A stretch of 64,000 bases of DNA. Source: Planktothrix sp. FACHB-1365. GTDB lineage: Bacteria; Cyanobacteriota; Cyanobacteriia; Cyanobacteriales; Microcoleaceae. The stretch lies in the NCBI RefSeq assembly GCF_014697575.1, contig NZ_JACJSC010000014.1, positions 62,001 through 126,000 on the forward strand, given 5' to 3'. Numbering within the stretch: position 1 is the stretch's first letter; the number at the start of each line of letters is the position of its first letter. The position numbers were made by a program, and so were the translations under genes. This document shows, in pieces, positions 26,280 to 35,783 of the stretch. Under the pieces are notes generated by a model. That model was given only the letters and a program-made list of their open reading frames with translations. It searched no databases and was not told the DNA's origin.

Positions 26280-29200
26280 ATGAGCGATCAACACACTCTT
26301 AAAGAAAACTCCGATCCCCTAGCTCAATTAGATTATATTCCGTTATTGGACTTAATTCTCCAAGAACTCAAGAATAATTTCCCTATTTTTCAACTTTCTC
26401 CCGATCAAAATCGTCTTCTAATTGATGCGTATCGTCTAGCTTATAAATTAGCGACTCAAAACCAAAACCTCAATCCTTTAACTCAAACCACAGGAATTCG
26501 GGCGGCTACAGTTAATTTTAAATCAGATAGTCATTTTTATGCTAAAATTAAAGAAATTCACAGTTTATTAAAACAACGGTTAAACCAAGCCTGTAAACAT
26601 CAAGAACCTCAAGAAATTCTCCGAAATATTTGTCAAAATATTACTGAATTTGATAGCGATAAAGCCTCCCTCCCTTTTCAATATCCTTTGAAAAAAAACT
26701 ACTCTTTTAATTCCCAACGATTAATCATAGAAAATAGTTTTACACCGAATCGTAGTCCCGGCGGTGATTCCATTATTAAAGCCCATCATTTGAATGTTCG
26801 GTTTACAGGCTTAGGCAATTTTGAGCAACATTTATCAGAAAATATTAAACGTTATATTGAAACGATTACTGAGGATAACTCTAGGGAAAGACAGGAACTC
26901 AATGCGTTACTGAATGAATTATCATCTCGACCCAACTCCAGTTTATTTAAACTCAAAAGTATTATTGATATCGAAGCATTACCCCGTCTGCTGCGAGATC
27001 TAAAAATCGATTATTTAGAATACTTAAAGCAAGGATGGAAAAGCACTCATTCAGGTTCAGAGTCTCCTGAATTAAATTTTTTACAAGCTTTGATTAACCG
27101 TTTAAAAATTGTCATTCAATATATTAATAATCCCGATTTAGATAATGCTCATTACGAAGTCACTTATTTAGGAGAAACTGTTAATTTAAGAACGGCTTTT
27201 TCCCAAGCGGATGCTTTTGATATTTTACCGATTATTCCTGATTATGAAGGAGTTATTGGAGAAAGTTATAATCGCAACAATGATAATTTTAAAGAATTTA
27301 ATTTAGGGGTGCGTTTAAAACTGAATGGTGCGGTTAATGCCTATCAGGAAAAATCCTCCTTAGATTATCATATCACAGAAATTGATCCCACCAGTCCTCG
27401 ACATCGAGAAACCTTACAAAATACAGGAAAAGCAAAAAGTTTTAAAAGTAGAGTCTTAAGAACTGCTTGTCTTTATTATCTGATTTTTGCTGTTGATGAA
27501 ACCGGAGAAATACCCGATGAGGATTATAACCCGATTTCTGCATTTGAACAGAACGTTTTAAGGATTTTTCAATCTCATACTTCAACCCAGGAAGATATCA
27601 ACGATCTTTTGTTAACCATTAAAACTAAAATCGCTAATTCGTCTTGGAACGTCAGCCAAAAATTGAATCGATTAAAAATATTTTTACAGAGTTTCCTGAA
27701 ACAAAAAAGCGTTCTTACCTATTCCCCTAAAACTGTTAAGTTGCGTCTACATCGAGACTTATTACAATCTAAAGCCACGGATATTATTAATGATCAAAAC
27801 TTTTTTGTAATTAATTTAGAAAATACTGATCCTATTCGTTCAAAAGCATCTGCTAGAGAAGCATTAGCCTATTTAGAAGTTCAAGAGAATCAACTTAGTG
27901 AAAACTCCTTAGCTTCCCTAGAAGTAACGTTCAATTTTAATGATATTCGTTATTTTACCTTGGCGGAAAAACAACAATTCGCCCTTAGATATAATATAGA
28001 TGAAATTCAAGCGTTACCTGTGGTATTTTATCCTATTCGACCTTTTAAAGCTCAAGAAAATCCCCAAGCTGGAGAAAAGTTTAAAGCTCATCATATCTAT
28101 GAAAACCATTTCAAAAATCAAAAAATTATTGCTGTTTATTATAACATTAAAGAACTGAAAGAAACTATCTTTAACAATATTCAATCTCCCGCAGCCCGAA
28201 TCTACCGTCAAGTATTTAGTTTATTAACTTACTTGTGTATTAATATTTGTCAAAATACCCTCAAAGATGAAAATTTATTTATTCCCATTTTCCGATTTCA
28301 CCTAAAATCCCTAGAAGATAATAGCGAAGATGAAAAATACTTAAATAGTCTAACTCGATCTTTAACTCATATTTTACGACGAGATTGTTTAGCTAATGAT
28401 CAAGGATTAAATGTTGCTGATCCTGAAGGTTTTGACTTTCGAGTCAAAAATGCCTTATCTTCCCTCTATTCTCTGCTTCCCAAACGGTTTAAATTTAAAA
28501 GTGATTTCAAACCTCAATTGGATAAATTAGCAATTATTGTTGTTTCCAGTTGGTTGAGTGATGCAATTTGGAATGAACCCGATCAAACCCATCGGATTTC
28601 TAATATTTATGGTGAGATTGTTTTAATTGAAAAAGATCCGAATACCAACGATGTGATTCAGATTAATAACTTTAGAACCTTTTCTGATAATCAAAAGCAT
28701 GAAGAATTGTATCAAAAACCCAGCGTGATTCGGGATGCGATCACAACATTGTATGAACAACAAGGATATCGACACTTTTTATATATTGCGAAAGCACCCT
28801 ATAGTAGACGTTTAGGCTTAATTCAATCAGAAACTGATCCCGATTCTTTATTTTTTATGTCGGAAACCGTGATTCAATATCTCAAAAAAGATAAACCAGA
28901 AATTAAACTGTATCCTGTGTTTATGGATACCTACCCCGCCTTAAATTTGAAAGACAAAAATGTAGACTCTTTCTATATTCCTGATGTTGAAGAATTGAAG
29001 AAATTGTCAAATGATCCCAGTCAAAGAACAAAAGTATTTTTAAATTTATTTACAGGAGTAACAATTGATCCCAAGAAATCATTTTTTAATAGTGTTGTTT
29101 GTTATAGCACTTTGTTAAATATTTATGATGATGCTCATACAAAAGATATTATCTCAGGGTTATTAGACTCAGAATCTCCTCTACAACAAACGATTTTAAA

Positions 29201-29408
29201 CTATATTCTATTGTTTCATTTTTCCCGCTATGAAAAAAGTTATGAATTCCAAAAAAATAATATTATGTTAAAACTAAATCCCTATGATCAACTCATCGGA
29301 GATCAAGGAATTGGAACGATTTCGACCTTTGCTTACTCAGAAAAAAATATTAAATTTAATACTTTAGCCTTTTTAACCCATGTCAGGAGTGCAATTTATG
29401 AGTCATAA
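26280..29408 (+). CDS. Giant protein of unknown family, first gene of a two-gene system
   Basis: A 1042-residue soluble protein that I cannot place in a family. There is no signal peptide, membrane helix or Walker motif. The N-terminal ~450 residues are mostly helical, with VNFKSDSHFYAKIKEI and RSPGGDSIIKAHHLNVRFTG. The C-terminal part (~748-1042) alternates strands and helices: LAIIVVSSWLSD, IYGEIVLIEKD, VIRDAITTLYEQQGYRHFLY, KPEIKLYPVFMDTYP. That order could fit an RNase H/PIWI-like fold lacking the first catalytic Asp; this is inference. The gene overlaps the helicase gene by 11 bases and they are probably translationally coupled. ATG 26280 is chosen over TTG 26274. No HIP1 site was noticed in the gene. 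Confidence 0.75.
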   Translation: MSDQHTLKENSDPLAQLDYIPLLDLILQELKNNFPIFQLSPDQNRLLIDAYRLAYKLATQNQNLNPLTQTTGIRAATVNFKSDSHFYAKIKEIHSLLKQRLNQACKHQEPQEILRNICQNITEFDSDKASLPFQYPLKKNYSFNSQRLIIENSFTPNRSPGGDSIIKAHHLNVRFTGLGNFEQHLSENIKRYIETITEDNSRERQELNALLNELSSRPNSSLFKLKSIIDIEALPRLLRDLKIDYLEYLKQGWKSTHSGSESPELNFLQALINRLKIVIQYINNPDLDNAHYEVTYLGETVNLRTAFSQADAFDILPIIPDYEGVIGESYNRNNDNFKEFNLGVRLKLNGAVNAYQEKSSLDYHITEIDPTSPRHRETLQNTGKAKSFKSRVLRTACLYYLIFAVDETGEIPDEDYNPISAFEQNVLRIFQSHTSTQEDINDLLLTIKTKIANSSWNVSQKLNRLKIFLQSFLKQKSVLTYSPKTVKLRLHRDLLQSKATDIINDQNFFVINLENTDPIRSKASAREALAYLEVQENQLSENSLASLEVTFNFNDIRYFTLAEKQQFALRYNIDEIQALPVVFYPIRPFKAQENPQAGEKFKAHHIYENHFKNQKIIAVYYNIKELKETIFNNIQSPAARIYRQVFSLLTYLCINICQNTLKDENLFIPIFRFHLKSLEDNSEDEKYLNSLTRSLTHILRRDCLANDQGLNVADPEGFDFRVKNALSSLYSLLPKRFKFKSDFKPQLDKLAIIVVSSWLSDAIWNEPDQTHRISNIYGEIVLIEKDPNTNDVIQINNFRTFSDNQKHEELYQKPSVIRDAITTLYEQQGYRHFLYIAKAPYSRRLGLIQSETDPDSLFFMSETVIQYLKKDKPEIKLYPVFMDTYPALNLKDKNVDSFYIPDVEELKKLSNDPSQRTKVFLNLFTGVTIDPKKSFFNSVVCYSTLLNIYDDAHTKDIISGLLDSESPLQQTILNYILLFHFSRYEKSYEFQKNNIMLKLNPYDQLIGDQGIGTISTFAYSEKNIKFNTLAFLTHVRSAIYES

Positions 29409-32400
29409 ATTAGGAATAGAATTAGGTCGAGTCTTTGAAATTGGGTTTAACCTGGGGATTTTGACTTATTTTAAGCAAACTCAATTAAAACAATCCTACG
29501 GGGACATTTATCGAACTCCCCTCAGCCAATTATATTTATATCAAATCAGTCAAAAACTTGCAAATGAAAATTGTATTTTAGATCAAGCGGATCGAAATAC
29601 AATTGCGATTTGGGTGAAACTGTTTTTACAAAAAGGCTGGACATCAGGAGTCAGTTTTATTCGAGAATATCGAGAAGCAACGGGATGGAGATATCCGCAA
29701 GAAATCGAGATTCTCTATTTTCAATGTGATTTTTATAATAATAACTGCTTTAATCTGATTGAAAAAAGTGAAGCCGATGCTTATCGAGAAATTTTAGAAA
29801 CTCAAGGGTTTAAAAATGTTGATATTTCTCGATATAAACAGACTGGGGAATTTTTAAAAGCCGATACCTTATTATTAACACGTTGTTTTGACGAATATCG
29901 AATTTTAGTGGTAGATTTGTCCACGTTTACGACTTCCGCTATTTATTCCATTCAAAATATTAAAAATATTGAGACCCTCAAAGATCTCTTAAAACAAGAG
30001 TTAAACTATATTCGATCTAAATCTCGGTTTTGTGGATTGGAAATTGATACGGGATCGTCGGAAAATTACAAGGTTTATTCTCAAAAACTAGAACGCTATT
30101 TTTCTGCTTTTGCGACGAAGGATAAAGAAGCTGTGAAAGTCATTCAAGCTTGTAGTTATGCTTGGAGTTTTTATCAGTTTCTCTTAGACGAACAGTATTT
30201 AAAATCGGATGATCCGGTCAAATTTAATTGTTTTGGATATAGCGATCGCCTGATTAATGGAATTTCTTTAAATACGGATGAAAAACCAGGTAAAGAATCC
30301 TTAAATATTTTAAAAACCTGTCATAAAATTTATCAAAATAAAGGAAATTCAGAAATTAGAGAAAACCGCAAAAAGGTGTTAAAGGTGATTCAGAGTAACG
30401 CCGCCAGAAGCTTTAAAAATGGAGGTGAATTTGTTGATCAAATTCTTCAAGCAAAACCTAATGTGATTACAGCCATTCATCATCAAGAAGTGTTAAATGT
30501 GGCGGAATCAGATTTTTTTAATACCGCCGATCAGATTTCTAATTCGTTACAGCGATCGCTCAATTTAACTCAATCTAACTTATCGTTAAGAGATGCTCAT
30601 GCGGCGTTAATTCAGCGATCGCTTTCTGACCCAATAATCTCTTATTTATTCCTCACAGGAAACCCAGGAATCGGTAAAACTACTGCTATTGCTAACTATA
30701 TTTTAAACCATTTAGAAGACGGAACACTATTATTTTATGTCAGTCCTCGGATTCAAGTCAATCGGGATATTGTGGAAAAATTTAGAGACCCTTCAACCCA
30801 AAAGTTAAAATCTGATCAGATTATTTGTTTAAATACCAATGCGATGATTTTAAAGGGACAAAAAGGCGGTTGTGCGGTTGAATATGATTATAATCAATTA
30901 TCGGAAGATTTCAAACGCGGAAAAGTTGAATTTTTAAATGCTCATTTAGAACGAGACTATCATTTAAATTGTTCTCAGAGAATTAATCAAATTTCTGAAC
31001 AGCTATTAGAATTTAAACCGCGAAATCAAGCAGGCGTTTTAGCGAGTTTATCGGAAGCCATTCATACTTGTTTAATTCATCCCGATCAATTTCCCAATAA
31101 TATCATTGCGACCGCATCAATTCAATCGTTAAAAGAAACAAAATCAGGAAATACCTTAGAACATTTAAAGGGAATTTTTAGCAGTGTTTATAATTCTTCT
31201 AAAAAACCCCCTGGTGTGATTCCTGAAAAAATGAAAGCACTTTCCCAACGGTTAAAAAATATTTTTATTATGATTGATGAAATTACCGGATCATCGGAAG
31301 GGGTTGCTTTTTTACATGGAATTATAAATTTTATTAAGGAATATGACTTATTAAATCCTGACTATGGGTTTAATATCAAAGTGATTACTGCGGATGCTTC
31401 TTTAACCTTAAAGGATGTGGTTGAAAGTCATTTATCCGATCAAAATGTCCAAGGAGATAAAATTTTTGTCCGACAGGTTTCCCCTACCAAAGAACAGTGT
31501 TTATGGATCGATAACTTTAATTTTTTAAATCAATATTCAGCAACTTTAATTAATGCAAATTCCTATCCCGCTTCTCAACTAACAATAGATTATCAGGTTT
31601 TGATTCACTCAGTCAGTGACCTAGAAAATAACGAAGATGATTCAACGTTAATTAACCCAATGATTGATATCATTAAAAGTGATATTTTGCAACGGTTAAA
31701 TCAAAACCAAGGTCAAATTATTGTTTATATTCAAAATAAGGAAAAACTTAAAAAACTCATTGATCTAATTACCAAGGAACTCCCTAACTTTGAGGTAAAA
31801 GAAGATTACTTAGAAATCCATGCGAGTCTTTCCGAAGATGAAATCACCAATATTCAACAATTCAAGGATAGCGTTAAGGTTATTTTTATGACGGCTTCCG
31901 CATCTCGCGGTTTATCCTTCCCGAATACACGATTTATTTTAGTGGAAATTCCAGGGTTTCAAATTGAACAAAATTTAATGGAAATTATTCAAGTGATCTA
32001 TAGAGGTCGTGGGGGAAGTTTAGATCAAGGGGAAAAATTTATTAAGTTTTATCTATCAGATAAAGCCATCTATTTTACCCCTAAAGTTGATCAAGATGAT
32101 CACCCTTTATCTCCAGCAGACTCTCAGGAATTAGCTAAAATTTCTTTACAAGAATCTTGTTTAAGTGCGTTGAATATTCTGATTATTTTAAAAGCATCAA
32201 TTATGACTAGAATTGTGGGATCGGGTCAAATTGGATTTCAACATTATGTGATGATTCCCATTGGAGGAAAGTGGGTGAAACAAGGAGGGGATAGTTTTTT
32301 GGGCTCAATGGTAACTTTATATCAGGAAGTTGTAAAAGAATCTAAAAAGCATCGTCAAGATCAACGTTTAAAGGAGATTTACCAAGGGTTATTAAATTTA

Positions 32401-33096
32401 TTATCTGCTCAAAAAATAGAAATTTATCGTCCTCCTGTCACCTCTAAAACTGAACAGGAAGTATCTTATTTATCTTTGGGAACGGAAATTTTATCTAAAT
32501 TGGAAAAAAGTTTAGATCAATTTTTGAATCTTCCCCCCTTAGAAAAAACTTATGTGCGAGGAAGTTTATTGATTATTCCGTTATCGGAAAAAACGGTTAG
32601 GGAAATTAATTATATTGATTTATCTCGGATTTTTGCTTTAGAAAGTAGCAATTTTATTCAACAATTGCGGAGTTTAATAAAGGGAAATTCCCCCAAACAA
32701 ATTAAGACACTTGTTCCTTTTGCTTTGGAATTAGCTTATAATTTAATAGAGGTTAAAGGGCGATCTCAACAAGTTATGCAAACTTCTAAAAGTTGCGATC
32801 GCTATTATGCGTTTCCCATTCAAACTTTTTTAACCTTTCCTGAATTAGAGGAATATTTTTTAAGTCATCACAAGTTGTTACCTCCCACCTTTCAGGAAAT
32901 TCTAAGACACTGGGTTTATTCTCTCGCTTCTGCGGATAATATCTTACCCATTGATGCTAATTATCAAAATATTCCTTATGTTGTGTTTAATACAAACTCA
33001 ATGGATAAACTCGGTAAAAATTTGTTTAACGAAAATCAACTGTTTCACTCTAAGGAAATGAATATTTTAAACTTAATTCTGTCTCAAAGTGATTAA
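29398..33096 (+). CDS. Large helicase-like protein with a possible N-terminal nuclease module
   Basis: 1232 residues. The N-terminal ~250 residues include LKADTLLLTRC and YRILVVDLSTF (155-177), a strand pattern like a PD-(D/E)xK nuclease core with Ser where Lys is expected. The helicase core follows: Walker A GNPGIGKTT (421-429), Walker B IMIDEIT (DEIT 627-630), a motif V-like MTASASRGLSFPNT, and motif VI-like QVIYRGRGG (865-873), suggesting superfamily 2. A ~350-residue C-terminal domain is unrecognised. ATG 29398 has AGGAG (29385-29389) 8 bases upstream, inside the end of the preceding gene; ATG 29380 lacks this. Its several HIP1 sites suggest long residence in the host. Confidence 0.8.
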   Translation: MSHKLGIELGRVFEIGFNLGILTYFKQTQLKQSYGDIYRTPLSQLYLYQISQKLANENCILDQADRNTIAIWVKLFLQKGWTSGVSFIREYREATGWRYPQEIEILYFQCDFYNNNCFNLIEKSEADAYREILETQGFKNVDISRYKQTGEFLKADTLLLTRCFDEYRILVVDLSTFTTSAIYSIQNIKNIETLKDLLKQELNYIRSKSRFCGLEIDTGSSENYKVYSQKLERYFSAFATKDKEAVKVIQACSYAWSFYQFLLDEQYLKSDDPVKFNCFGYSDRLINGISLNTDEKPGKESLNILKTCHKIYQNKGNSEIRENRKKVLKVIQSNAARSFKNGGEFVDQILQAKPNVITAIHHQEVLNVAESDFFNTADQISNSLQRSLNLTQSNLSLRDAHAALIQRSLSDPIISYLFLTGNPGIGKTTAIANYILNHLEDGTLLFYVSPRIQVNRDIVEKFRDPSTQKLKSDQIICLNTNAMILKGQKGGCAVEYDYNQLSEDFKRGKVEFLNAHLERDYHLNCSQRINQISEQLLEFKPRNQAGVLASLSEAIHTCLIHPDQFPNNIIATASIQSLKETKSGNTLEHLKGIFSSVYNSSKKPPGVIPEKMKALSQRLKNIFIMIDEITGSSEGVAFLHGIINFIKEYDLLNPDYGFNIKVITADASLTLKDVVESHLSDQNVQGDKIFVRQVSPTKEQCLWIDNFNFLNQYSATLINANSYPASQLTIDYQVLIHSVSDLENNEDDSTLINPMIDIIKSDILQRLNQNQGQIIVYIQNKEKLKKLIDLITKELPNFEVKEDYLEIHASLSEDEITNIQQFKDSVKVIFMTASASRGLSFPNTRFILVEIPGFQIEQNLMEIIQVIYRGRGGSLDQGEKFIKFYLSDKAIYFTPKVDQDDHPLSPADSQELAKISLQESCLSALNILIILKASIMTRIVGSGQIGFQHYVMIPIGGKWVKQGGDSFLGSMVTLYQEVVKESKKHRQDQRLKEIYQGLLNLLSAQKIEIYRPPVTSKTEQEVSYLSLGTEILSKLEKSLDQFLNLPPLEKTYVRGSLLIIPLSEKTVREINYIDLSRIFALESSNFIQQLRSLIKGNSPKQIKTLVPFALELAYNLIEVKGRSQQVMQTSKSCDRYYAFPIQTFLTFPELEEYFLSHHKLLPPTFQEILRHWVYSLASADNILPIDANYQNIPYVVFNTNSMDKLGKNLFNENQLFHSKEMNILNLILSQSD

Positions 33097-33119
33097 CCCT
33101 TATAAATAATTTTAATAAA

Positions 33120-33890
33120 ATGGAGAATTTACTCACTTTCTTTCCTTTATCCATTCTAATTTTAGTCTTTTTCTTGACCGGAATTATTAGTGTGGTCACG
33201 GGTTGTACGTCTTTAATTACTGTCCCTGTAATGTTACAAATGGGAATAGAACCCGACATTGCGATCGCTACTAATATGTTAGCATTAACCTTTCTAAGTT
33301 TAGGGGGAACTATCCCCTTTATCAAAGAGAAAAAACTGAATACTCAGCGTTTACCGAGTTTAATTTTTTTAACAATATTAGGTTCAATTTTAGGAGCTTT
33401 TTTAGTTTTTACAATTTCTAAAAATACCCTATCGTTGATCATTTCTTTGTTGATGGTGGCGATCGCAATTTTTGTATTTTTAAATCCCCAAACCGGAATT
33501 AAACCTCATCCAGAACCTGCTTCAAAGTTATCAGAAAACTTAGGATATCTAGGAACATTTTTATTAGGAATTTATGGAGGCTTTTTTAGTGGGGGTTATG
33601 TCACCCTACTAACGGCGAGTTATGTCATGCTATTTCATCAAACCTTTATTGAAGCAGTGGCGACGACAAAAGTAATTAATATCTTTTCATCCTTAGTGGC
33701 TACTTTAATTTTTACCACCCACGGAATTGTTAATTATCCCTTGGGAATTGTCCTCAGTTTAACAATGTTTATGGGAGGAATATTAGGGGCAAAAATTGCC
33801 CTTAATATGAGTAATCTTTGGATTAAACGACTGTTTATGTTGACCGTTTTAGGGTTAGCCATTAAAACCTTTTTTTCGGCTCTTTCCTAA
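33120..33890 (+). CDS. TauE/SafE-type membrane permease
   Basis: A 256-residue protein with about eight hydrophobic segments in two halves. The repeated motif is visible: ISVVTGCTSLITVPVMLQMG with DIAIATNMLAL in the first half, and GIYGGFFSGGYVTLLTASYV with EAVATTKVINIFSSL in the second. The family exports or imports sulfite, sulfonates and related organic anions across the inner membrane. It starts 23 bases after the helicase gene and may be read from the same transcript, but it looks like an ordinary host gene. Confidence 0.9.
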   Translation: MENLLTFFPLSILILVFFLTGIISVVTGCTSLITVPVMLQMGIEPDIAIATNMLALTFLSLGGTIPFIKEKKLNTQRLPSLIFLTILGSILGAFLVFTISKNTLSLIISLLMVAIAIFVFLNPQTGIKPHPEPASKLSENLGYLGTFLLGIYGGFFSGGYVTLLTASYVMLFHQTFIEAVATTKVINIFSSLVATLIFTTHGIVNYPLGIVLSLTMFMGGILGAKIALNMSNLWIKRLFMLTVLGLAIKTFFSALS

Positions 33891-33903
33891 ACACCGTTGG
33901 CGG

Positions 33904-34287
33904 TTAGTTTTTATGGGTTAAAAATTCCCGTAACCGCATTAAATTCATCGTTTGACCTAAATTTAAAGGTAATAGAGAAATTCCTTCTAAACGAGATTGT
34001 ACCCAACCTTCCCCCCAATACCATTCATGAAACCCATCAATTCCTCGACTCAATAATAGCCTTAAACAATTGGGTTGAGCAACATCAACATAATGTTGAA
34101 TTATAACCGGGCCAAGGGAACTGGTAAAAGTTAATCCCGGTTGAAATTGTTCAGGAAGTCCAGGATTAAATTGTTGAGGCCATAACCATTTTTGCAACTG
34201 ACTCGGACGCATTAAACTGTCTCGAATATCAGTTTCTTTGGCATTGACTTCAATACGGAGACTACTGTGTTGAAACGTACCGAGCAT
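33904..34287 (-). CDS. SRPBCC-like protein, probably cyanobacterial
   Basis: A 127-residue soluble protein. LRIEVNAKETDIRDSLMRPS, QLQKWLWPQQF and GFHEWYWGEGWVQSRLEGIS suggest a START/SRPBCC-type ligand-binding fold (N-terminal strand, helices with a Trp, then antiparallel strands). The family name and ligand are unknown to me. It ends 13 bases from the convergent permease gene and is divergent from hslO. Confidence 0.6.
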   Translation of the reverse strand: MLGTFQHSSLRIEVNAKETDIRDSLMRPSQLQKWLWPQQFNPGLPEQFQPGLTFTSSLGPVIIQHYVDVAQPNCLRLLLSRGIDGFHEWYWGEGWVQSRLEGISLLPLNLGQTMNLMRLREFLTHKN

Positions 34288-34441
34288 AACAATTTCACAA
34301 GTTTAAATAACGGTATGATTTATTCTATCAAAATCATCTTCTACTGACACTCAAAACCCTACTTTACAGGCAAGATGCCTGTTCCACAGACCTGACACCC
34401 GATAAAATGGGAGCAGGTACAAATTGTTAAAAACTGTAAAC

Positions 34442-35374
34442 ATGGCAGATCAACTAATTCGGGCAACAGCCGCAGATGGGGGAATTCGGGCAGTCGGCAT
34501 CATTACCACCCGTTTGACGGAAGAAGCAAGACAACGACATAAACTGTCTTATGTGGCAACAGCAGCGTTAGGGCGAACCATGGCAGCCGGATTACTGTTA
34601 GCATCGAATATGAAACGGGCAGAATCCAGAGTCAACATCCGCATCAAAGGCGATGGCCCCTTGGGGGGAATCTTGGTAGATGCGGGGTTAAATGGAACGG
34701 TACGGGGGTATGTGGATAATCCAGAGGTGGAACTTCCTCCTAATTCTATGGGAAAATTAGATGTCGGGGGCGCAGTGGGTGCTCAAGGCTATGTGCGAGT
34801 CGTGCGAGATGTGGGTTATGGCTATCCTTACACCAGCACCGTTGAATTAATTTCGGGTGAAATTGGCGATGATATTACCCATTATTTAGCAACCTCTGAA
34901 CAAACTCCGTCGGCTTTAGTCTTAGGGGTATTTGTTGATAAAGAAGGAGTGCAAGCTGCGGGAGGATTATTATTACAAATCTTACCGAAAGCGGCTATCG
35001 ATGAAGAGTTGGTGGCTAAATTAGAATCCCGTGTACAAAGCTTATCGGGGTTTACTCCCTTGTTAAGAGCCCATAAAACCTTACCTGATATTTTTGAAGA
35101 ATTATTAGGAGATATGGGATTAGTGATTTTACCTGAATCCCAACTGGTTCGATTTGATTGTAATTGTTCCTTTGAACGGGCATTAGGAGCCTTAAAAATG
35201 TTTGGAACTGAAGAACTCCAAGATATGATTGAAAAAGACAATGGTGCAGAAGCAAAATGTGAATTTTGTGGGGAAATGTACCAGGCAACATCTGACCATC
35301 TCGCCCAACTGATTGAAGATTTACAAATGAAACCTGAACCTCAAGACGTGCGAAAAAATTCAATTTTATTTTAA
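34442..35374 (+). CDS. hslO: Redox-regulated chaperone Hsp33
   Basis: A cytosolic holdase activated by oxidation of zinc-bound cysteines. 310 residues from ATG 34442 (MADQLIRATAADGGIRAV). The family core includes AAGLLLASNMK, IRIKGDGPLGGILVDAG, GYVRVVRDVGYGYPYTS and AGGLLLQILP. The redox switch has the usual Cys pairs: DCNCSFER and CEFCGEMY. An upstream in-frame start at 34424 adds six residues and is less likely. Confidence 0.96.
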   Translation: MADQLIRATAADGGIRAVGIITTRLTEEARQRHKLSYVATAALGRTMAAGLLLASNMKRAESRVNIRIKGDGPLGGILVDAGLNGTVRGYVDNPEVELPPNSMGKLDVGGAVGAQGYVRVVRDVGYGYPYTSTVELISGEIGDDITHYLATSEQTPSALVLGVFVDKEGVQAAGGLLLQILPKAAIDEELVAKLESRVQSLSGFTPLLRAHKTLPDIFEELLGDMGLVILPESQLVRFDCNCSFERALGALKMFGTEELQDMIEKDNGAEAKCEFCGEMYQATSDHLAQLIEDLQMKPEPQDVRKNSILF

Positions 35375-35381
35375 AGCAACG

Positions 35382-35417
35382 TTATCAGTTATCAGTTATC
35401 AGTTATCAGTTATCAGT
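35382..35417. repeat. (TTATCAG)n array
   Basis: Five perfect or near-perfect TTATCAG units, seven bases after the hslO stop codon. Confidence 0.9.
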
Positions 35418-35508
35418 GGTTAGATTTACTTGGAGCCTACGGTCTGAACTTGACCAGCCACGTTTTTACAGAAGTTAACCCTCTACCCTCCCTTCCCCCC
35501 ATCTCCCC

Positions 35509-35678
35509 TGTCCCCCTGTCCCCTTGTCCCCTTGTCCCCTTGTCCCCCTGTCCCCCTGTCCCCCTGTCCCCCTGTCCCCCTGTCCCCTTGTCCCCCCGTC
35601 CCCTTGTCCCCTTGTCCCCCCGTCCCCTTGTCCCCTTGTCCCCTTGTCCCCTTGTCCCCTTGTCCCCCCGTCCCCTTG
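35509..35678. repeat. (TGTCCCCC/TTGTCCCC)n octamer array
   Basis: About 21 tandem 8-bp units in two variants, TGTCCCCC and TTGTCCCC, with occasional CGTCCCC. The tract is open in several frames on both strands (Pro-Leu-Ser-Pro or Gly-Gln-Gly-Asp), but these frames are artefacts of the repeat. Confidence 0.93.
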
Positions 35679-35783
35679 CTGTTTAAGTATCGACAATGGT
35701 ATAACTCCGAAGAACCCCCTTGTGTCCCCCCTGCCATTGAATAGGTTAAAACCTTAGTCTGCTTCAAGCTGTTTGGGTTAATT

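Noticed and set aside
26216-33890. Assigning the two-gene system to PIWI-RE or to any named defence system, or including the TauE/SafE gene as a third component
   Set aside because: The fold similarity is read by eye only; the permease is an ordinary membrane transporter that may simply be the host flank.
35450-35767. Several open frames on both strands (Pro-Leu-Ser-Pro or Gly-Gln-Gly-Asp repeats)
   Set aside because: They are only the octamer array read in different frames; no family features and no ribosome sites.
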